Notes: a model not told the origin generated them from the letters alone. A stretch of 64,000 bases of DNA from Ilyonectria destructans (GCA_020740775.1 JAHEWK010000001.1:7316001-7380000); one strand, 5' to 3'. Counted from the first letter of the stretch, positions 50,754-64,000 are shown. Translations and numbers: made by a program.

Positions 50754-52200
50754 TTCTTCTTAATAAGTTATATTTTTATCTTTTTATATTTTACCTACTT
50801 TATTTTTAACTGCTTTATATATATTAAAATTAAAAGAGGTATTTATTCTCTTAAATAAGAAGCTTAATATACTTTCTCTTTTTAAGAAATCTAATATAAT
50901 AGTATTATATAACTATAAATTTAAAGTTTTATAGATATTATTATCTTTAGTAAAGTAATATTAATTACTATATAATTCTATTATATATAGTTTTAATATT
51001 ACTTCTTTTAATAAATTAAGTAAATTTAAGTTTATTTTAATTATTCTATATAGCTCTAGTATATTATATAGATTCTATAGATATAGCTATACTAATATAG
51101 ATTCTTCTATTAGTTATAGATATAATTTATTTCCAGCTATAATAGTATTACTTATAATATAATTTAAAGTTAGTAGGAATAATACTTTAGCTTAATCTAA
51201 CTGGCTAATAGTATTTATAAGAATATTAAGATAGCTTATTAACTTTATATAATATTACAGTAAGAATAAAAACTATAAAGTTTCTATTAATTAAGAGATA
51301 TAAACTTAAAATTAGATATCTTTATATATTAAGAAGTATTAAAGTAATTATTAAGTATATTTAGTAATAATATCTTATCTTACTTTCTCTTTAGGTATAT
51401 TATACTTTTAAAGTTATCTATACTTCTTAAGTATTTTAGGTATAGTAATTAAGATATAATATTATAATAATTAAGTTAAATTATCTTAAAGTTTCTATAG
51501 CTTAATAAAATAAGCTTACTTTTAAATTTAACTGTAAAATTCTAATTAGATTAATATATAACTGTAAAAATTAAATATAGTTAGTATATAACTGCTAAAT
51601 TCTAATTAGCTAGAAGTTTTAAGTATTAAGTTTAAAATAGGCTAATATATTAACTGTAAAACTTAAAAGAATAATTTTAACTAACTTAATAACTTTATAT
51701 ATAAGGTATATTATAAAGTGTAGAATTCCCTCTTCTAATAGCTTTTAAGGCTTTAAAATTTAAGCTAGAAAGAGAAAGAAATCTATCTCTCTTTTTTCTT
51801 TTTTTTCTTTTTTTTTCTTCTACTTTTACTTTCTGCCTCTTTTAAAGACTTAAGTTTTCTATCTCTTTAGCTCTTATTTCTCTTTTTCTTTCTATCTCTT
51901 CTTTTAGATTTAGTTTAATTTCTTTTTTTCTCTTTATTTTCTATTTTATTAAGCAGTTTAAAAAAGAAAAAGAAGAAAAAATTCAAGCTATAGAAGAAAA
52001 AGAAAAAGAGAAAAAAAAGCTAAAAAGCTTAAATTTAAATAATATAAATTTAAATCTTCTTAAGTTAAAGTAAAAAGATTAAATTATCTTAAAAACTCCC
52101 TTAAAAAATTAAAATTTTCTAAAAGCTTTAACTCTTTTAAAGATCTTTAAAAATTAAGTTATTTTAGCTATTTTAAATTTAAATACTTTAAATCTAACTG

Positions 52201-52272
52201 CTTTAAATCTAGCTACTCTAGCTACTCTAGCTACTTTAAATCTAGCTACTCTAGCTACTTTAAATTTAGCTA
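52201..52272. repeat. Minisatellite of TCTAGCTAC units alternating with TTTAAA
   Basis: Nine-bp TCTAGCTAC occurs in runs of three and two separated by TTTAAA. Low-complexity array in the RIP block. Confidence 0.7.
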
Positions 52273-54899
52273 TTTTAAAGAAATAATATAGAAAGATAGC
52301 TAAGTTTATTCTTAAATAGAAAGCAGTTTAAAAGCTATTAATCTATTTAAAGATATATATTTTAGCAGCAGAAAGAGATAAAGATAATACCTAACTTATT
52401 AACCTACCCTAGGGAAAATATATACAGAAGGTTATTATATAGGTATCTTAGCCAGTCAGCCTGAAGCTGCACCAGATTATATATAGGTAGTTAGAGCGAT
52501 CTAAATTCTATATCTTCTAATAGAGAAGTATCTTATAAGAAAGAATATTAGGATAGCTACAGGAAATCTCACTAATAAGATATTAATTAGATCTATAGCA
52601 GCTTATTATTAAAGGGAGGTTAAAGATAGAGGTTAAATAAAATTATAATAACTAGCTAATAGGCTTAAATAAATCTCTTAAAAATAGAAGATAGTAAATT
52701 AATTAATTCTCTATTAATCTTTTAGAATCTTTTAGTTTCTCTAACTTTCAGAAAGTCTCCTTAAGAAGGAAAAAAAACTCTTTATAATATAATCTTAACC
52801 TTCTCTTTTTATCTTCTATTAGAATTATCTTTAAGATTCCTACTAATAACTAATTAGGCTAAAAGTGCTTAATAGCCTATTATATTTCTCTTCTGCAATT
52901 TAATAATTATTCTTAATTAGACTAAAAGTATATATAATAAGACTACCTCTCTATTTAAGATTCTAACTAAAGAAATATAGTAACTATTAGAGGAATATCT
53001 TATTAGATACTTCTAAAAATTAATTTCTTTCTATAATAAAAAACCTCCCTTTAATATATCTTTCTATTTACTACTATTTCAGTCTATTAGAGAAAGTTAA
53101 ATAATACTACTAAAAATTATTACTTATAAGCCTTATACTATTAGTAGTATTCTTTATAATTAATCTTTATAATAGCAGAAGGAATAATATCTATATAAGT
53201 AGTATTAATTAATTCCTTCTATTAAAATAGAGAAATTAAATCTTCTGGAATATAAGTTATATAGATTTTTAACTTAAGTATAAATAATATAGACTAGTTT
53301 AAGATATAAGGAAGGTTTATAAGGTTGGTATTAATAGTTATCTTTTTTATAGTATTACTAATAGTAATATCGGCGAAATTCTATCTTTCCTTAGTAATAA
53401 TATTATTATTAATATAATAGAGAGTAGCCTCTTTAATAAATTAAGCTATAGAGATTATTAGAGTTCTATAGGCTTAAGTCTCTTAATAGTAAGAAGGTAA
53501 ATTAAATAAGATATTTCTTATTAAGAAGTTTCTTAAAATAATAGAATCTTTATTAGTATTCCTTATTAAAATATTACTTATAGTAGACTCCTTATAAGTA
53601 TCTCTTATTAAAATATCCAATTTAAAGTCTATATAAAGTTCTATAAAAAGCTTAACTATTATAGCTCTATTAGAATCTACTAATAGTAATATTAGTAATA
53701 TCTTTAGTAAGATTTTAATAGTTTTAACCTCTTCTATTAGAAATAATAGCTTCTCTTTCTCCTTCTTAAAGGTACTTTTAATAAACTTAATAATTAATTT
53801 AGTAAGCTTAATAGATTTAGTAATAAAAGGAGCTTTCTTAGAAGCTAGAGCTAATATAGATACAGTTATAGATATAGTATTCTCTTTAGGGGCTAATAAG
53901 TTTAGGGAAATAATACTTCCTTCTATAATTTCAGGCAGCTTAGGGATATTCTTTTAAACTTTAAATCCTCTCTCTTTAAATACTTTAATAAGATTATTAG
54001 ATATAGTAAACTGGATTTTTTAATAGTTAGATATATATATTGAGATTCAGCAGAATATCTTTTTAAAAAAAGTAATAGAGTGGATAATAAGTTAATAGAT
54101 ATTAAAGAGCTTCTTAAAGTTAAGACTCTTCTAGCTAATTAAGAAGAATCTATTAAGGTTAGTATAGAGATTAATAGTTTTAAGATTCTAGCTAGTAGAT
54201 ATAAATTTATATTTACAGTCTGAGGAAAGATTAATTTTTCAGCAGATTTTATCTAAATTCTTACTATATATTAAATTCTAAATTCTAAACTTCTCTATAA
54301 TTATATATCTAATAAAGCTTTTAATATATTCTAGGTCTAAATTTATAGTCTTCTTATTAGTTTTATTCTTTTTAGCTGCTTTTCTCTTCTTTTTTAAGTT
54401 TAGTAGAAGTATTAGCTTAATAGTATTAAACTTCTAATTATAAAATTATAGCTTAAAAGGAACTCCAGCAGGCTTATTATTTTTATTATTAAAGAATAAT
54501 CTCTCCCTTAGAATCCCTCTCTATATCTATAACTTATTTAGGCTAACTATACCTTAAATAGCTAGAGTTATAAAAAAGACTATAAGAAAGCTATATTTCT
54601 AACTACCAGACTGAAGAGAAGCTAGTATACTAAAAATAGTAAAATTATAAGAAGTATTATTAACTGCTATAAGCTCCCTTTAGGCTACTCTAGCAGCCTT
54701 AAATTATTCCTTCTTCTTATTATCTATTATATTAAAGAGGAAAAGTTAAGCTACTTTAATATTCTAAATATAGCTAACTTAATATATTCAGTTAGTAAAG
54801 TTAATAATACTAATAAGGTAGTAGCAGTTAAATATAGTCTCTTAAAGAGATTAGAAGCCCAGCTTAAATTAGTTTTTTATAATTAGAATATCTTCCTTT

Positions 54900-57400
54900 A
54901 GAAGCTTAATTAAGAAGGTTTCTTTCCTCTATATATTAATTTAAATAATATAGATATTAAGATTAAAGCTAAAGGGGGTAATAGCTATAATATCCCTTAT
55001 TCTATAGGTTATAATATATAGAAAAGTAATAAGACTGAAGTTAGCTATAGAGAAGCCAGAAAGATAAATAACTATAGAATTCTCTAATAGCTAATCTATC
55101 TGTAAGTAGAGCTTAATCTATAAGACTTACCTACTTTATTAGTCTTTTAAGCTTCTTAAAATAGTTAACTATAGATATATAACTAACTTCAATCAGCCTA
55201 TTTAACTTGGAATTATAGAAGGAGATTTTAGCTATTTTAATCTCTAGGTTATTTAGCTTATTAGGGATTCCTTTTATAAGCTTACTTTTATTATCTATAA
55301 TAATTTTTAAAGATATACTATAGCAATAGATAATTCTTTTAATAAACTTTCTGATATTTACAGTATTAAGAACTCTATAAGGTATAGCTTTAATCTACTT
55401 AGTTATATTATATCTAACTTCTAGAAGGAACTTTATTCTATTATTATTAGAAAGATACTATCTATTAATATAAATCTTTATTATAGAATATTAAGATACT
55501 ATTAGCTTAATAAGTTCTACTAGCCTTTAGACAGTATAAATCTAATAGATTAAGTAGATTTTAATAACTGACTTTACAGTCTATTTTAACTCTTACTAGA
55601 AATAGTAATAAGAAATAATTTTAATAGTTATTTTTCTTTTCTTATAACCCCTATTATAGTATACTAATATAATAAGATACTTCTAAAGGTTCTTATTATT
55701 AATAACTAATACTGAGTTATCTTCTAATTATAGTTTTCTCTTTTAAATCTAACTACCTTAAATAAAAAACTATATTACTCTTCTTTTTAGTTATATAAAG
55801 TTTCTTATAGAAAGATCCTTTAGCTAATATAGAGTAGTTAGGTAGTTTTTTAGAACTAATTATTCCCCTGAGTAGTTATCTTCTAAGGCCTTATTACTAG
55901 AGCTAAAGAGAATAAGATTTAAGTATATATTAATTTTATTCTTAATATCTTTTTTACCTTCTTAATCTAGAAGGTTAGAAGGCCTCTTTTTCTTTCTTAA
56001 AAAACTATTTATAACTATATTCTTTTTCCCTTAAATATACCTAATAGTAAAATTAAAAATTAAAATATAGCTAATCTATTAGATAACTATAGATTCTAGT
56101 ATATTATTTACTCTATTATTAAGCTAATTAACTAAAACTTTAGAGTCAGTCTTAAAGATAAAGAAATAGCTATAGATCTATATTCTTATCTATCTAACAG
56201 TATAAAAAGCTCTTTTATACTCCAGCTTTATTATATTATATTTTAATTTAGCTGGAGTTTAAATTTCAGATTTAAATCTTATAGAGTGGTATTTTCTATA
56301 AACTACCTATATTAGAATAGCTCTTCAGCCTAAAATACTAGTATCAGTTATTAGAATAACCTCTCTAGCTCCTTCTATTAAGTTAAAGGTAATTAGAATT
56401 AGAGCTATAATAACCTTTTTCTTTAGAATTCTTATTATTTTAATTTAAGTCTTTTTCTATTTCTAATTAGTATTCTTTTTTAGTAGCTTAATAAAGAGCT
56501 TTATAATCTATATATATCTTTTAATTTAAATTCTATAGTATTCTATAATATTAAAAAAGGCTCTTATATTCTTTAGAGTCTTATAGTCTTTCTATTTAAT
56601 AATCTTTTAGACTTTATCTTATATTAGAGTATAACTACTTATTCTATAGAGGTATTCTACTAGAGGAGTAGCTTTTTAGCAGAAGAATAACTTCTTTACT
56701 GTAATTAAATAGCTAGAAAGCTTAATATTAATTAATATAATATTAAGATTTATAAGATACTCTAGAATATACTATTTAATACCAGAAAGATTCTCCTCTC
56801 TATTATAATCTTCTATAGAGCCTTTAATATTAATATTATTTAGAAAAGCTTTAGCTTTATCTAATATTAAGTTAAATAGAATTCTTATTATAACTTTAGT
56901 AAATTAAACTACTGAGTTTATTATACCTTATAGAAGAGTATATAGTCTGAAGAAACTAATAGATATATTAAAGGTTATTAGATTCCTACTCTTAATATCC
57001 AGCTTAATCTAATTATATCTTAAGAAGAAATTTAAAACTAATAAAATTAAATATATTCTAAATTCCACTAAGAATTTATCTATTTCTAAAGGGATTATTC
57101 TATTTCAGATAGTATAGATATTATACTTTTTAGCTGAGTTAATAAGATATAGACCTCTATTCTTTTTTACTATAAGTATTTAGTTATTTTAGTAGGAAGT
57201 ATAACTTTTCTTAATAATTTTATTTTTTAATTTTTTCTTTAGTAGAATAATAACTTTAATCTTTATTCTATATAGAATTACTATATTACTATACTACTAA
57301 GCTGAATAGAATATAATCTTAATAATCTATAGAGGTACTATTTTTAAATTAAGCTTCTCTTTCTTCTTAAAGATTTAAGTTAAAGCTTCTTTATAATTAA
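54900..57400 (-). pseudogene. RIP-degraded Ty3/gypsy pol relic on the minus strand
   Basis: Minus-strand translation between stops shows RT pieces at about 57010-56800 (LDIKS, then a LTNSVA-like region, then NNINIKGS where VDDIxIKGP is expected) and integrase pieces at about 55230-55000 (NSKLNRLIE and TDRLAIREFYSYLSFWLLY). The D-to-N changes at the catalytic DD are typical G-to-A RIP mutations. The order RT before integrase on the minus strand is that of Ty3/gypsy. The lineage differs from the plus-strand element. Outer limits and LTRs were not found; the element may extend from about 53 to 61 kb. Confidence 0.7.
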
Positions 57401-60400
57401 AAATAAGCTAATAGAAAATATCTCTTTCTATATTATTAAGAGTATTCTTTATTTATTCTATTAGAGTATTTAATCTCTTATTAAAAAGCCTTAACTTCTT
57501 TTTAATTTTTAAGAATTTAAGGGTAATATAGTTAGTATAGAGGGAGTCTTTCTTTAAGTCCCTTTTAACTTCCTTTTACTTTTTATCTTATTAATATAAA
57601 TCTCCTTTTAGTATAATTCTATTTAAGGAAATATTATCTTTAGGCTGAATTTTATCTATCTTTCTTTTATATATTATATTAACTTAAACTATTTTATCCT
57701 TTTAGCTGCTATCTAAAGTATATATTTTCTTAATTTTAAACTGTATTAAATTATTCCCTTTTATTTAGTCTTTTAGAATAATCTTAAAGACTTTCTATAC
57801 TATCTTTTTATTAATATATCTAATAAGATCCTTAATATTATTATCCTCTAAACTGTAGATATTATTAATAGCCAGTTTAGAGAGTTTTAATCTACTTATA
57901 ATAGCTTCTTTAGTACTTTTTAAATAGCAACTAAACTGATTTATTAAATTCTGCCTATAATAGATAATATAAGGTTAATAGCCTCTAATTTATAACTTAT
58001 TAATATCTCTTTAGAAATAGAATTATAGTTAAAGGTAACTTAAGCACTTTAAATAAATAGTATCCCTAAGATAAAAGAAATTAAAACTATTAAGCTAGAG
58101 GTAATATATATCTTCTATTTAATAAAAATATTCCCTAAGTAAATATTAATACTAATAATTCCCACTATTAGAATTAAATCTTTAGAAAAGAATATAGTTT
58201 TAATAGAGCTAAATTTAAATAGAAGCTTATTAAGCTTAATAATATAATCTAAAATAATATTACTTTTAGCTTCTATATTTAGAATAGCTTTCTATATATA
58301 ACTATTAGAATATCTAAGTTTTATTTAAATCCTCAGTAGATCTTAATATATAGACTATAGTTATAAGTTAATAGTCTTTAAGAGGCTAATAAATACCTTT
58401 ACTATTATTTTATTAGATTCTTTTTAGTTAGAATCTTACTTCTTTAGTCTATAGGAGATTTTTTCTATACTTTTATCTCTTATTATAAGGTAGTTACTAG
58501 AAGTTAGAAGGAAGTTAATTTGGGAAGTTAGAGTTAATTTATCTTAACTAATTATAATAATATAAATTCTATATTATTAAGTAATATTATTAAAGTAGCT
58601 ATTAGTAAAAGTTAGGTTATTCTATACTGTAGGCTCTAATTTCTTTTATTCTATAATTAAATTAATTTTAACTTTATCTTTCTTTTTTTTCTTAATTAAG
58701 GGGGCTATAGCTAGCTAGATAGTATTAGTAATACCTTTAGCTATATTATTTAGCTGCCTTACTATAGTATAACTAAATTCCAAGTTATACTGAATTATTT
58801 AAGAGATTAAGATTTTAATTAGAATATTTAGAATCTTTTACTAAAGGGACTTTTTAAATTTAATTAAAGTAGATAAATAAATATTACTATTAGAATTATT
58901 CTTTTTAATTACTTCTACTAGCTTTCTATCTTCTGGTTTTATAGACTTTAAGATTCTAAATATAATAATCTAAGGAATTAGTTAATCTTTTTTATTCTTC
59001 TTTAGTAACTTTTTTACTCTAGCCCTTTTAGTAATAACTATATTAAAGGTAATATTATTATTTAGAAATATTAAGGCTTCTTTTTAGTTTTTCTTAATTA
59101 AAATAATATTAGCTTTAGCAGTAAGCTTCTTATTATAACTATTAATTAGCTTTTTAGTTTTTCTATTAATCCCTTTAATAATTAGATCCTTAAATATCAG
59201 ATTTTAATTTCTCTTTATAAAATCTATTATTAGGTTTTATTCTTTCTAATTAAAGTTCCAATTTTAAATTATTAATTTTAATATTATCTAATTTAAGAAT
59301 CTAGCTACTAGAAACTTAAAAAACTTTCTTATTTATATAATAAATAGTTTCTTAATTCCTCCTTTTAAACTGAACTTCTATATTAGCTTTAAGAGGATAT
59401 AAGCTTTATAGTCTTCTATCTAACTTATTTTAAAATTTAAATTAAAGTAGTAAAAGCTTATATTTTAATCCTTCTGTAACTTATAATATTAGTTAGGAAA
59501 ATATCCCGAGATAGTATAATAGAAGTATTTATACTATCTCTAGCTAAAGCTTATATTAATAATAAATTTATTATTATTCTAATAGAATTCTCTAGAAGCT
59601 GGAATATAGTTATTATAGGTCTAATTTAAATACTTCTCTCTTTCTATAAGGTTATAGATTATAGAGGAGAATTTAACCTCTATATCCTTAAATTACTTTA
59701 TAGTATTAATATTTATATCTTAAATCAGCTTAATAAGAGACTTAACAGCTAGATTAACTATTAGCTAAAGGGGTATTTAAAATACTATATACTTCTCTAG
59801 AGTTCTCTTTTTTAATATAAATTATCTCTCCTAAGATTCCTCTATAAAATCTTAATAAATTTAATCTATCTTAAGTAAGAATATTATAAGATTAACTATA
59901 TTATTATATAGCTTAGTCTGTATATTCAGAATCTTAATATTCTTCTATTTATATATTTAGATAATAAGCTTTTAAGAAAGATAATAGAAAATAGTATAGA
60001 AGTTTCCAATTTTAGTTTTTTCTTTCTTATAAAGGGTATTATAAAGCTCCTTATATATCTTAAGCTATTTAAGTACTTTAGAGTCTATTATATTTCTTAT
60101 AGACTGGATATTTATCTTTAGAACTCTTTTAAAAGGTAGAAGCTATTATTTCTTATTCTTCTTCTTAAAGCTCTTTAATAGCTTAATTTTAGTATCCTTC
60201 TAAATATTATATTTATAAGCCTTTTTAACCTTTAATTTAATATCCTTATAGATAAAGTAGATTATAAGAATCTTCCTCTTTTTATTGCTATAAATTTAGC
60301 TATTAATATAGTTCTTAAAGAGATATAAGAGGTTAGTAATATTTAGGCTTTTAAACTTATACTTAAATATATAAATAGAGATTAAATCTTTCAGTTTATT

Positions 60401-60764
60401 ATTTTTATTCCTCTTTTAATAGTTATCTGAATTTATCTTAAAATTAATATTTAACTTAGGGGGAGTCTTACTTAGTAAAGATAGCTTTAGGCTATTTAAA
60501 AGGAGTATAAGTAGGAATAGTAACTAGCTGTTATATTAGGATTTAGGTTATTCTATTAAATTTATAAGTATTAAATTAGATACTTTCTTTTTTTTCTTTC
60601 TGCTTTTTATCTTTATAGTAATATTAGAATTATAAGTATAGCTTGGGAAATTTTAGCCTCTCTATAGGTTATTCTTTCTATTAGATATAGTCTTAGCTAA
60701 CTATAATAAAATAAATATCTAATTGCAGTAATACCTCTTTTATAAAGAGGCTTAAGTAGTAAGT

Positions 60765-60782
60765 AAAAAAAAAAAAAAAAAA
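60765..60782. repeat. Poly-A run (18 A)
   Basis: Homopolymer in AT-rich DNA; could be a slippage tract or a relic of a poly-A tail. Confidence 0.9.
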
Positions 60783-61416
60783 GATAAAAATAACTTAAAT
60801 AAGACTTAGATATTTAATCTGGATAAATAAAACTTATAATAATTATAAAAATCTTTTAAAAAAAATACTAAAAGTAATAAAGGGAATAATTTACTAAGAA
60901 TTAAAATCTTCTTTTAATATCCTTTTATTCTTTTTAGTAGAATCTTTCTTCTTAAGATAATAGTCTTTATAATAACTCTTACTCTAATTATAATACTTAT
61001 TAATAATAATTCTCTCTCTTTCTATTAAAGCTAGAATCTTATTTCTTATATTAATTTCTATAAATCTTAGGGTTTTAATACTATAGATAGTTAGTAATAT
61101 TAATATTACTAACTCTTAATTCTTTATTAGATATTAAATTATAATTATTATAGTAATATCTTTCTAACTAAGTAATCTCTATATATTTTTATCTAGCTAA
61201 CAGTTTACTAAGTAGAATTAGCAGTTAGAGCTTTAATTAAACCTTTTATTACTATAATAATCTGGGGATATTATATCCTAAAATACTTTTTAAACTAATA
61301 TTACTTTTATTTTTAGTAAAGCTTTTAAAGCTAAAGAATTAAAGCAGTAATATATAGTAAGACTTTAGAATTTAGCTTATTATAAACTTCCCCCTCTAAT
61401 TAGAAGATATTCCTAA

Positions 61417-61791
61417 TATTACAGCCCAGGTTGGGACCAGGCAGTTACAACCGGCAGAACCATATCGTACCCACTTTTTCCGTCCAATCACCTAAGGAGC
61501 ATTATATTAAGGATTATACCTACAATCCTAAACCGTCACAATCCCAGAATTACTACAATCTAACACTCCACACAATCTACAAATTATCACCTAGTATATA
61601 GATACAATCATTTAGCACTTTTATAGAGATAGCCTTACCAGCTATTAATATACTTAGTTATATTAAATCTACTATTCTACTATTACCAGACCGTAACCTA
61701 TATTGCTTACTATAACATCCTAATCCACTTGATTATAAATACTATGCCACTGGACCTACCCTATACCCCTAGGTTAGACCCGACCGTTATA
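61417..61791 (+). repeat. Lightly mutated LTR of the host-element family (375 bp)
   Basis: It matches the LTRs at 26717 and 50360 but still holds many C, G and CpG (ACAGCCCAGGTTGGGACC, GACCCGACCGTTATA). It gives the best view of the unmutated family LTR. AGCTATTAA at 61640-61648 pairs with TTAATAGCT at 61794-61802. Confidence 0.85.
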
Positions 61792-61890
61792 TGTTAATAG
61801 CTCTTATTCAGTGTATTACTACGTCGACCTGAGCAATATCTCGAATAAGCTAAAGATAGCTCCCGCAACCTTAAGCACCTCGTCCAGAAC
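61792..61890 (+). mobile_element. Truncated internal 5' end belonging to the LTR at 61417
   Basis: It resembles the leader of copy B (TTAATAGCTCTTATTCAG versus TTGATAGCTCTTGTTCAG, then GAGCAATATCTCG in both). After about 61890 the similarity stops, so the element was cut short. Confidence 0.65.
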
Positions 61891-64000
61891 CGGAAAAAAT
61901 CCTGTCACTCCACCTAAGGTCGACTCTGTCGACGACGTTATCAGAGGTGGAATTCGGGTTTGAGTTGAGAGGTGTATTTAAGTAGCTGGTGGGGACTTGG
62001 TTGTTTTTAAAAGAGGGTTCAGATATGGGGATAAAAATGCATAGTAAATTAACTGCAGCAATACATACAATATAAAATAGACTATTTAATAGCACAAGAC
62101 TATATATATAAGATATAGAGTAGCTGATTATTTTTACCTTCCTTCTTCTATATGCATTCTGTATAGAAGGGCAAAAATGGAGGAAATAAATAAAGGTCAG
62201 CATTATTAGAGCTGCAGATATAGAAGATATATACTCTGGTTAATAGAATAGGGGTAGTGAAGAGTGTAGCTAATAAGATCCATTATAAACTGGATGCTGC
62301 ATATAGGCACAGGGGTATTAGCTAATAGTATTAATTATAAACTAGTTGCTGTATATAAAAAGTAATGATATCTATTCACTATATTGCTATATATAAAACA
62401 GGCTAATATAGAGGTTATTAATCTGGCCGATAATACTGTGTGGTGTTTATTAATTAATATTATATATTTTATTACAGTTGGTGTATATAGGCTGACTAAT
62501 AATATTAATTATAAACTGGTTGCTATATATTGGATACTATATAGGCTATATAGAAATCCCTCCCCCTCTATTTCTGCTGCCTTCTTTATTACTTACTCTC
62601 TTTATTTTTATTTATATTAGCTATATCTGTAGAATAGAGGGTAGTAGGGGCTGCTTGTTTTAAATAGTCTTTTAGGCTATAACAGCCTCTTTTATTATAT
62701 ATAGAGAAAAGGATAAAAAAAAAGCAAAAAGAGCAATTAGAAATTAATAAGAAAGTAAACAAATACAGTAAGATAAATAATACACTAATTCAGTTTAATA
62801 TCCTTCTTCTTATATTAAATTGCATTTCTATCCTTATATTATTTTCTTAACTAAAATTATTTTTTATTATATATATCTACTTTATTAATATAGACTGCTA
62901 TATAGTAGCTCTCTCTACTATTCAGAAGGTAGCCTAAAAGTAGGAACAAAGTAGACAACATTAATAACAGACTATAAAAGAACAAAATAGAGCTAATACT
63001 ATTTACCTATAAAATACCTCTTCTACTGCCACTATATAATTAAGACGTTAAAGTCCTAGGCTTAATTATTCCCCAGATCCACTTCCATTACAACCACTAA
63101 CAGCCTTAATAGGCTATAGGCAGAAAAATAAGTATACTCAGACTGCAGCTATAATAGGTCTAGTAGAGTTAAGGCGTTAAAGCCCCCAGTATATAGCTAT
63201 ATTAGCAGCAGCAGAGGTATAGATAGTATTACCACCTATTACACAGCAGAACAAAAAGGACTAAAAGTCTCTATTAATTGCACTCTCTGGTCTATATCTA
63301 TATAATAGCCCTACATCCAGCAAGCTATTATACAGCCAGAATAATATTAATCTGGACGAAGGTCCAATAAGTAAGAAGGGCCTACTCTAGAATCAAATTA
63401 ACCCTAAGCAGGAAGTATAGATAATATCTTTATCGTCTTACTTGCCCTTTACTATTGGATCCTCTAATGCCTCTTCTAACGCCTTACCTATTGCCTTTTC
63501 TATTGCCTCTTCTATTTCTGCCTCCTACCCCTTATCTCCTACCTTACTGTCTTCTCCTTCTGCCTCTCCTTCTGCCTCTCCTTCTGCCTTAAGCCCCTTA
63601 TCTCCCGTCTCCTTCTTATCCTATTTATCAACTTAGTTCGGACTATTAGATCCTATAGACCTATTAAGTCTACTATTATCCTCTATATCTCTATTATCTG
63701 TATAAGATAATTTAATTCTTACCAGATTCCTCCAGGCAATTTAGGACCAGAAAATAGCAGGAGGTATTAACTTTCTTTAGGCCTAAGGTAGGGTATATAA
63801 CTAGGTATTTAAGACCTATTTCTGGAGTAAATATAACTGTAGTAAGAGTCCCCTGGCTATTATATTTATTCTTATATATAGTCTATAGAGTAAAAGTAAA
63901 ATAAATACTGACAATATATAGCCTTATTTATACTATAGATATATATAGATATAAGCTAGAACCAGAATAGATATACAGCCTGCAAGAGAGAACCCAGTTT
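61891..64000. other. AT-rich repetitive sequence, no gene recognised
   Basis: It contains dispersed copies of an ATTATAAACTGGATGCTG-like unit (near 62283, 62334 and 62508), two TTAAGRCGTTAAAG boxes (near 63041 and 63170) and short chance frames. Partly RIP-like. Probably eroded transposon DNA of a type I cannot identify. Confidence 0.4.
63553..63588. repeat. 12-bp minisatellite, 3 units
   Basis: TCTCCTTCTGCC three times without error. Confidence 0.9.

Larger units (their letters stand above)
25091..64000. other. AT-rich, CpG-depleted isochore with RIP-like mutation, interrupted by two GC-normal retrotransposons
   Basis: Outside 27651-36042, 37472-45926 and roughly 61417-61990, the DNA is almost wholly A/T with TpA excess and almost no CpG (rare survivors near 52498 and 53369). 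Recognisable retroelement proteins in it are full of stops produced by C-to-T and G-to-A changes. This is the pattern left by RIP in ascomycetes. Stretches 25091-25575, 25955-26711, 50759-54900 and 57400-61416 hold no feature I can name beyond low-complexity tracts and the relics listed separately. Confidence 0.9.

Noticed and set aside
60765..60782. Poly-A tail of a LINE element
   Set aside because: No target duplication or LINE coding relic was identified next to it; the neighbouring relic is Ty3/gypsy on the other strand.
61871..62203. 110-aa minus-strand frame with a hydrophobic start
   Set aside because: It crosses the truncated LTR-element stub; low complexity typical of AT-rich DNA.
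62384..62620. 78-aa frame, and likewise 48266-48451 and 63442-63636
   Set aside because: Ile/Tyr/Asn- or Ser/Pro-rich frames produced by AT-rich or minisatellite DNA; 48266-48451 lies within the degraded pol relic.

Overview
The window is nuclear DNA of a filamentous ascomycete. Genes have short introns (49-66 nt) with GTRNGT-type donors, CTRAC-type branch points and YAG acceptors. Gene-bearing DNA of balanced composition (1 to about 25.1 kb) changes abruptly to a very AT-rich, nearly CpG-free block (25.1-64 kb) that looks like repeat-induced point mutation (RIP). The species cannot be named from the sequence.

Gene block, left to right: a subtilisin-family serine protease running off the left edge (minus, 2277 to <1); a four-pass membrane protein (minus, 3189-4046); three very large soluble-looking proteins in the order + / - / + (4565-8806, 9048-12731, 13492-19134; about 1395, 1227 and 1820 aa), the first two converging and the last two sharing one divergent promoter, the last carrying a DUF6603-type region; a secreted GMC-family flavin oxidoreductase (21346-23061, plus); and a small hypothetical protein (23411-23926, minus). 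The three giant genes sit together and show local resemblance to bacterial proteins of unknown role, so they are the best candidate for an undescribed multi-protein system in the gene block.

Repeat block: an old RIP-degraded Ty3/gypsy chromovirus-like element (26717-50753, plus; 5-bp target duplication TTCTT intact) was invaded by two fresh, apparently identical full-length Ty3/gypsy chromoviruses, A (27651-36042, minus) and B (37472-45926, plus). They form an inverted repeat of about 8.4 kb arms around a 1.43-kb spacer. The 5-bp flanks of A and B do not match as they stand. They match perfectly once the spacer is flipped (CTCTA for A, CTAAT for B), so the spacer was inverted by recombination between the copies, or was placed backwards in assembly. 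Each fresh copy encodes Gag (834 aa), Pol (1429 aa: protease, RT, RNase H, an unusual duplicated module, integrase, chromodomain) and an antisense third gene with a Cys-rich/coiled-coil protein ending 4 nt from the pol stop. A textbook -1 frameshift signal (A AAA AAC, 7-nt spacer, 9-bp stem-loop) lies at the gag/pol junction, and a 9-nt LTR/primer-site complementarity suggests self-primed reverse transcription. Further right are a second RIP-degraded Ty3/gypsy relic on the minus strand (RT near 56.9 kb, integrase near 55.1 kb) and a lightly mutated LTR with a stub of internal sequence (61417-61890). No rRNA, tRNA or CRISPR was recognised.
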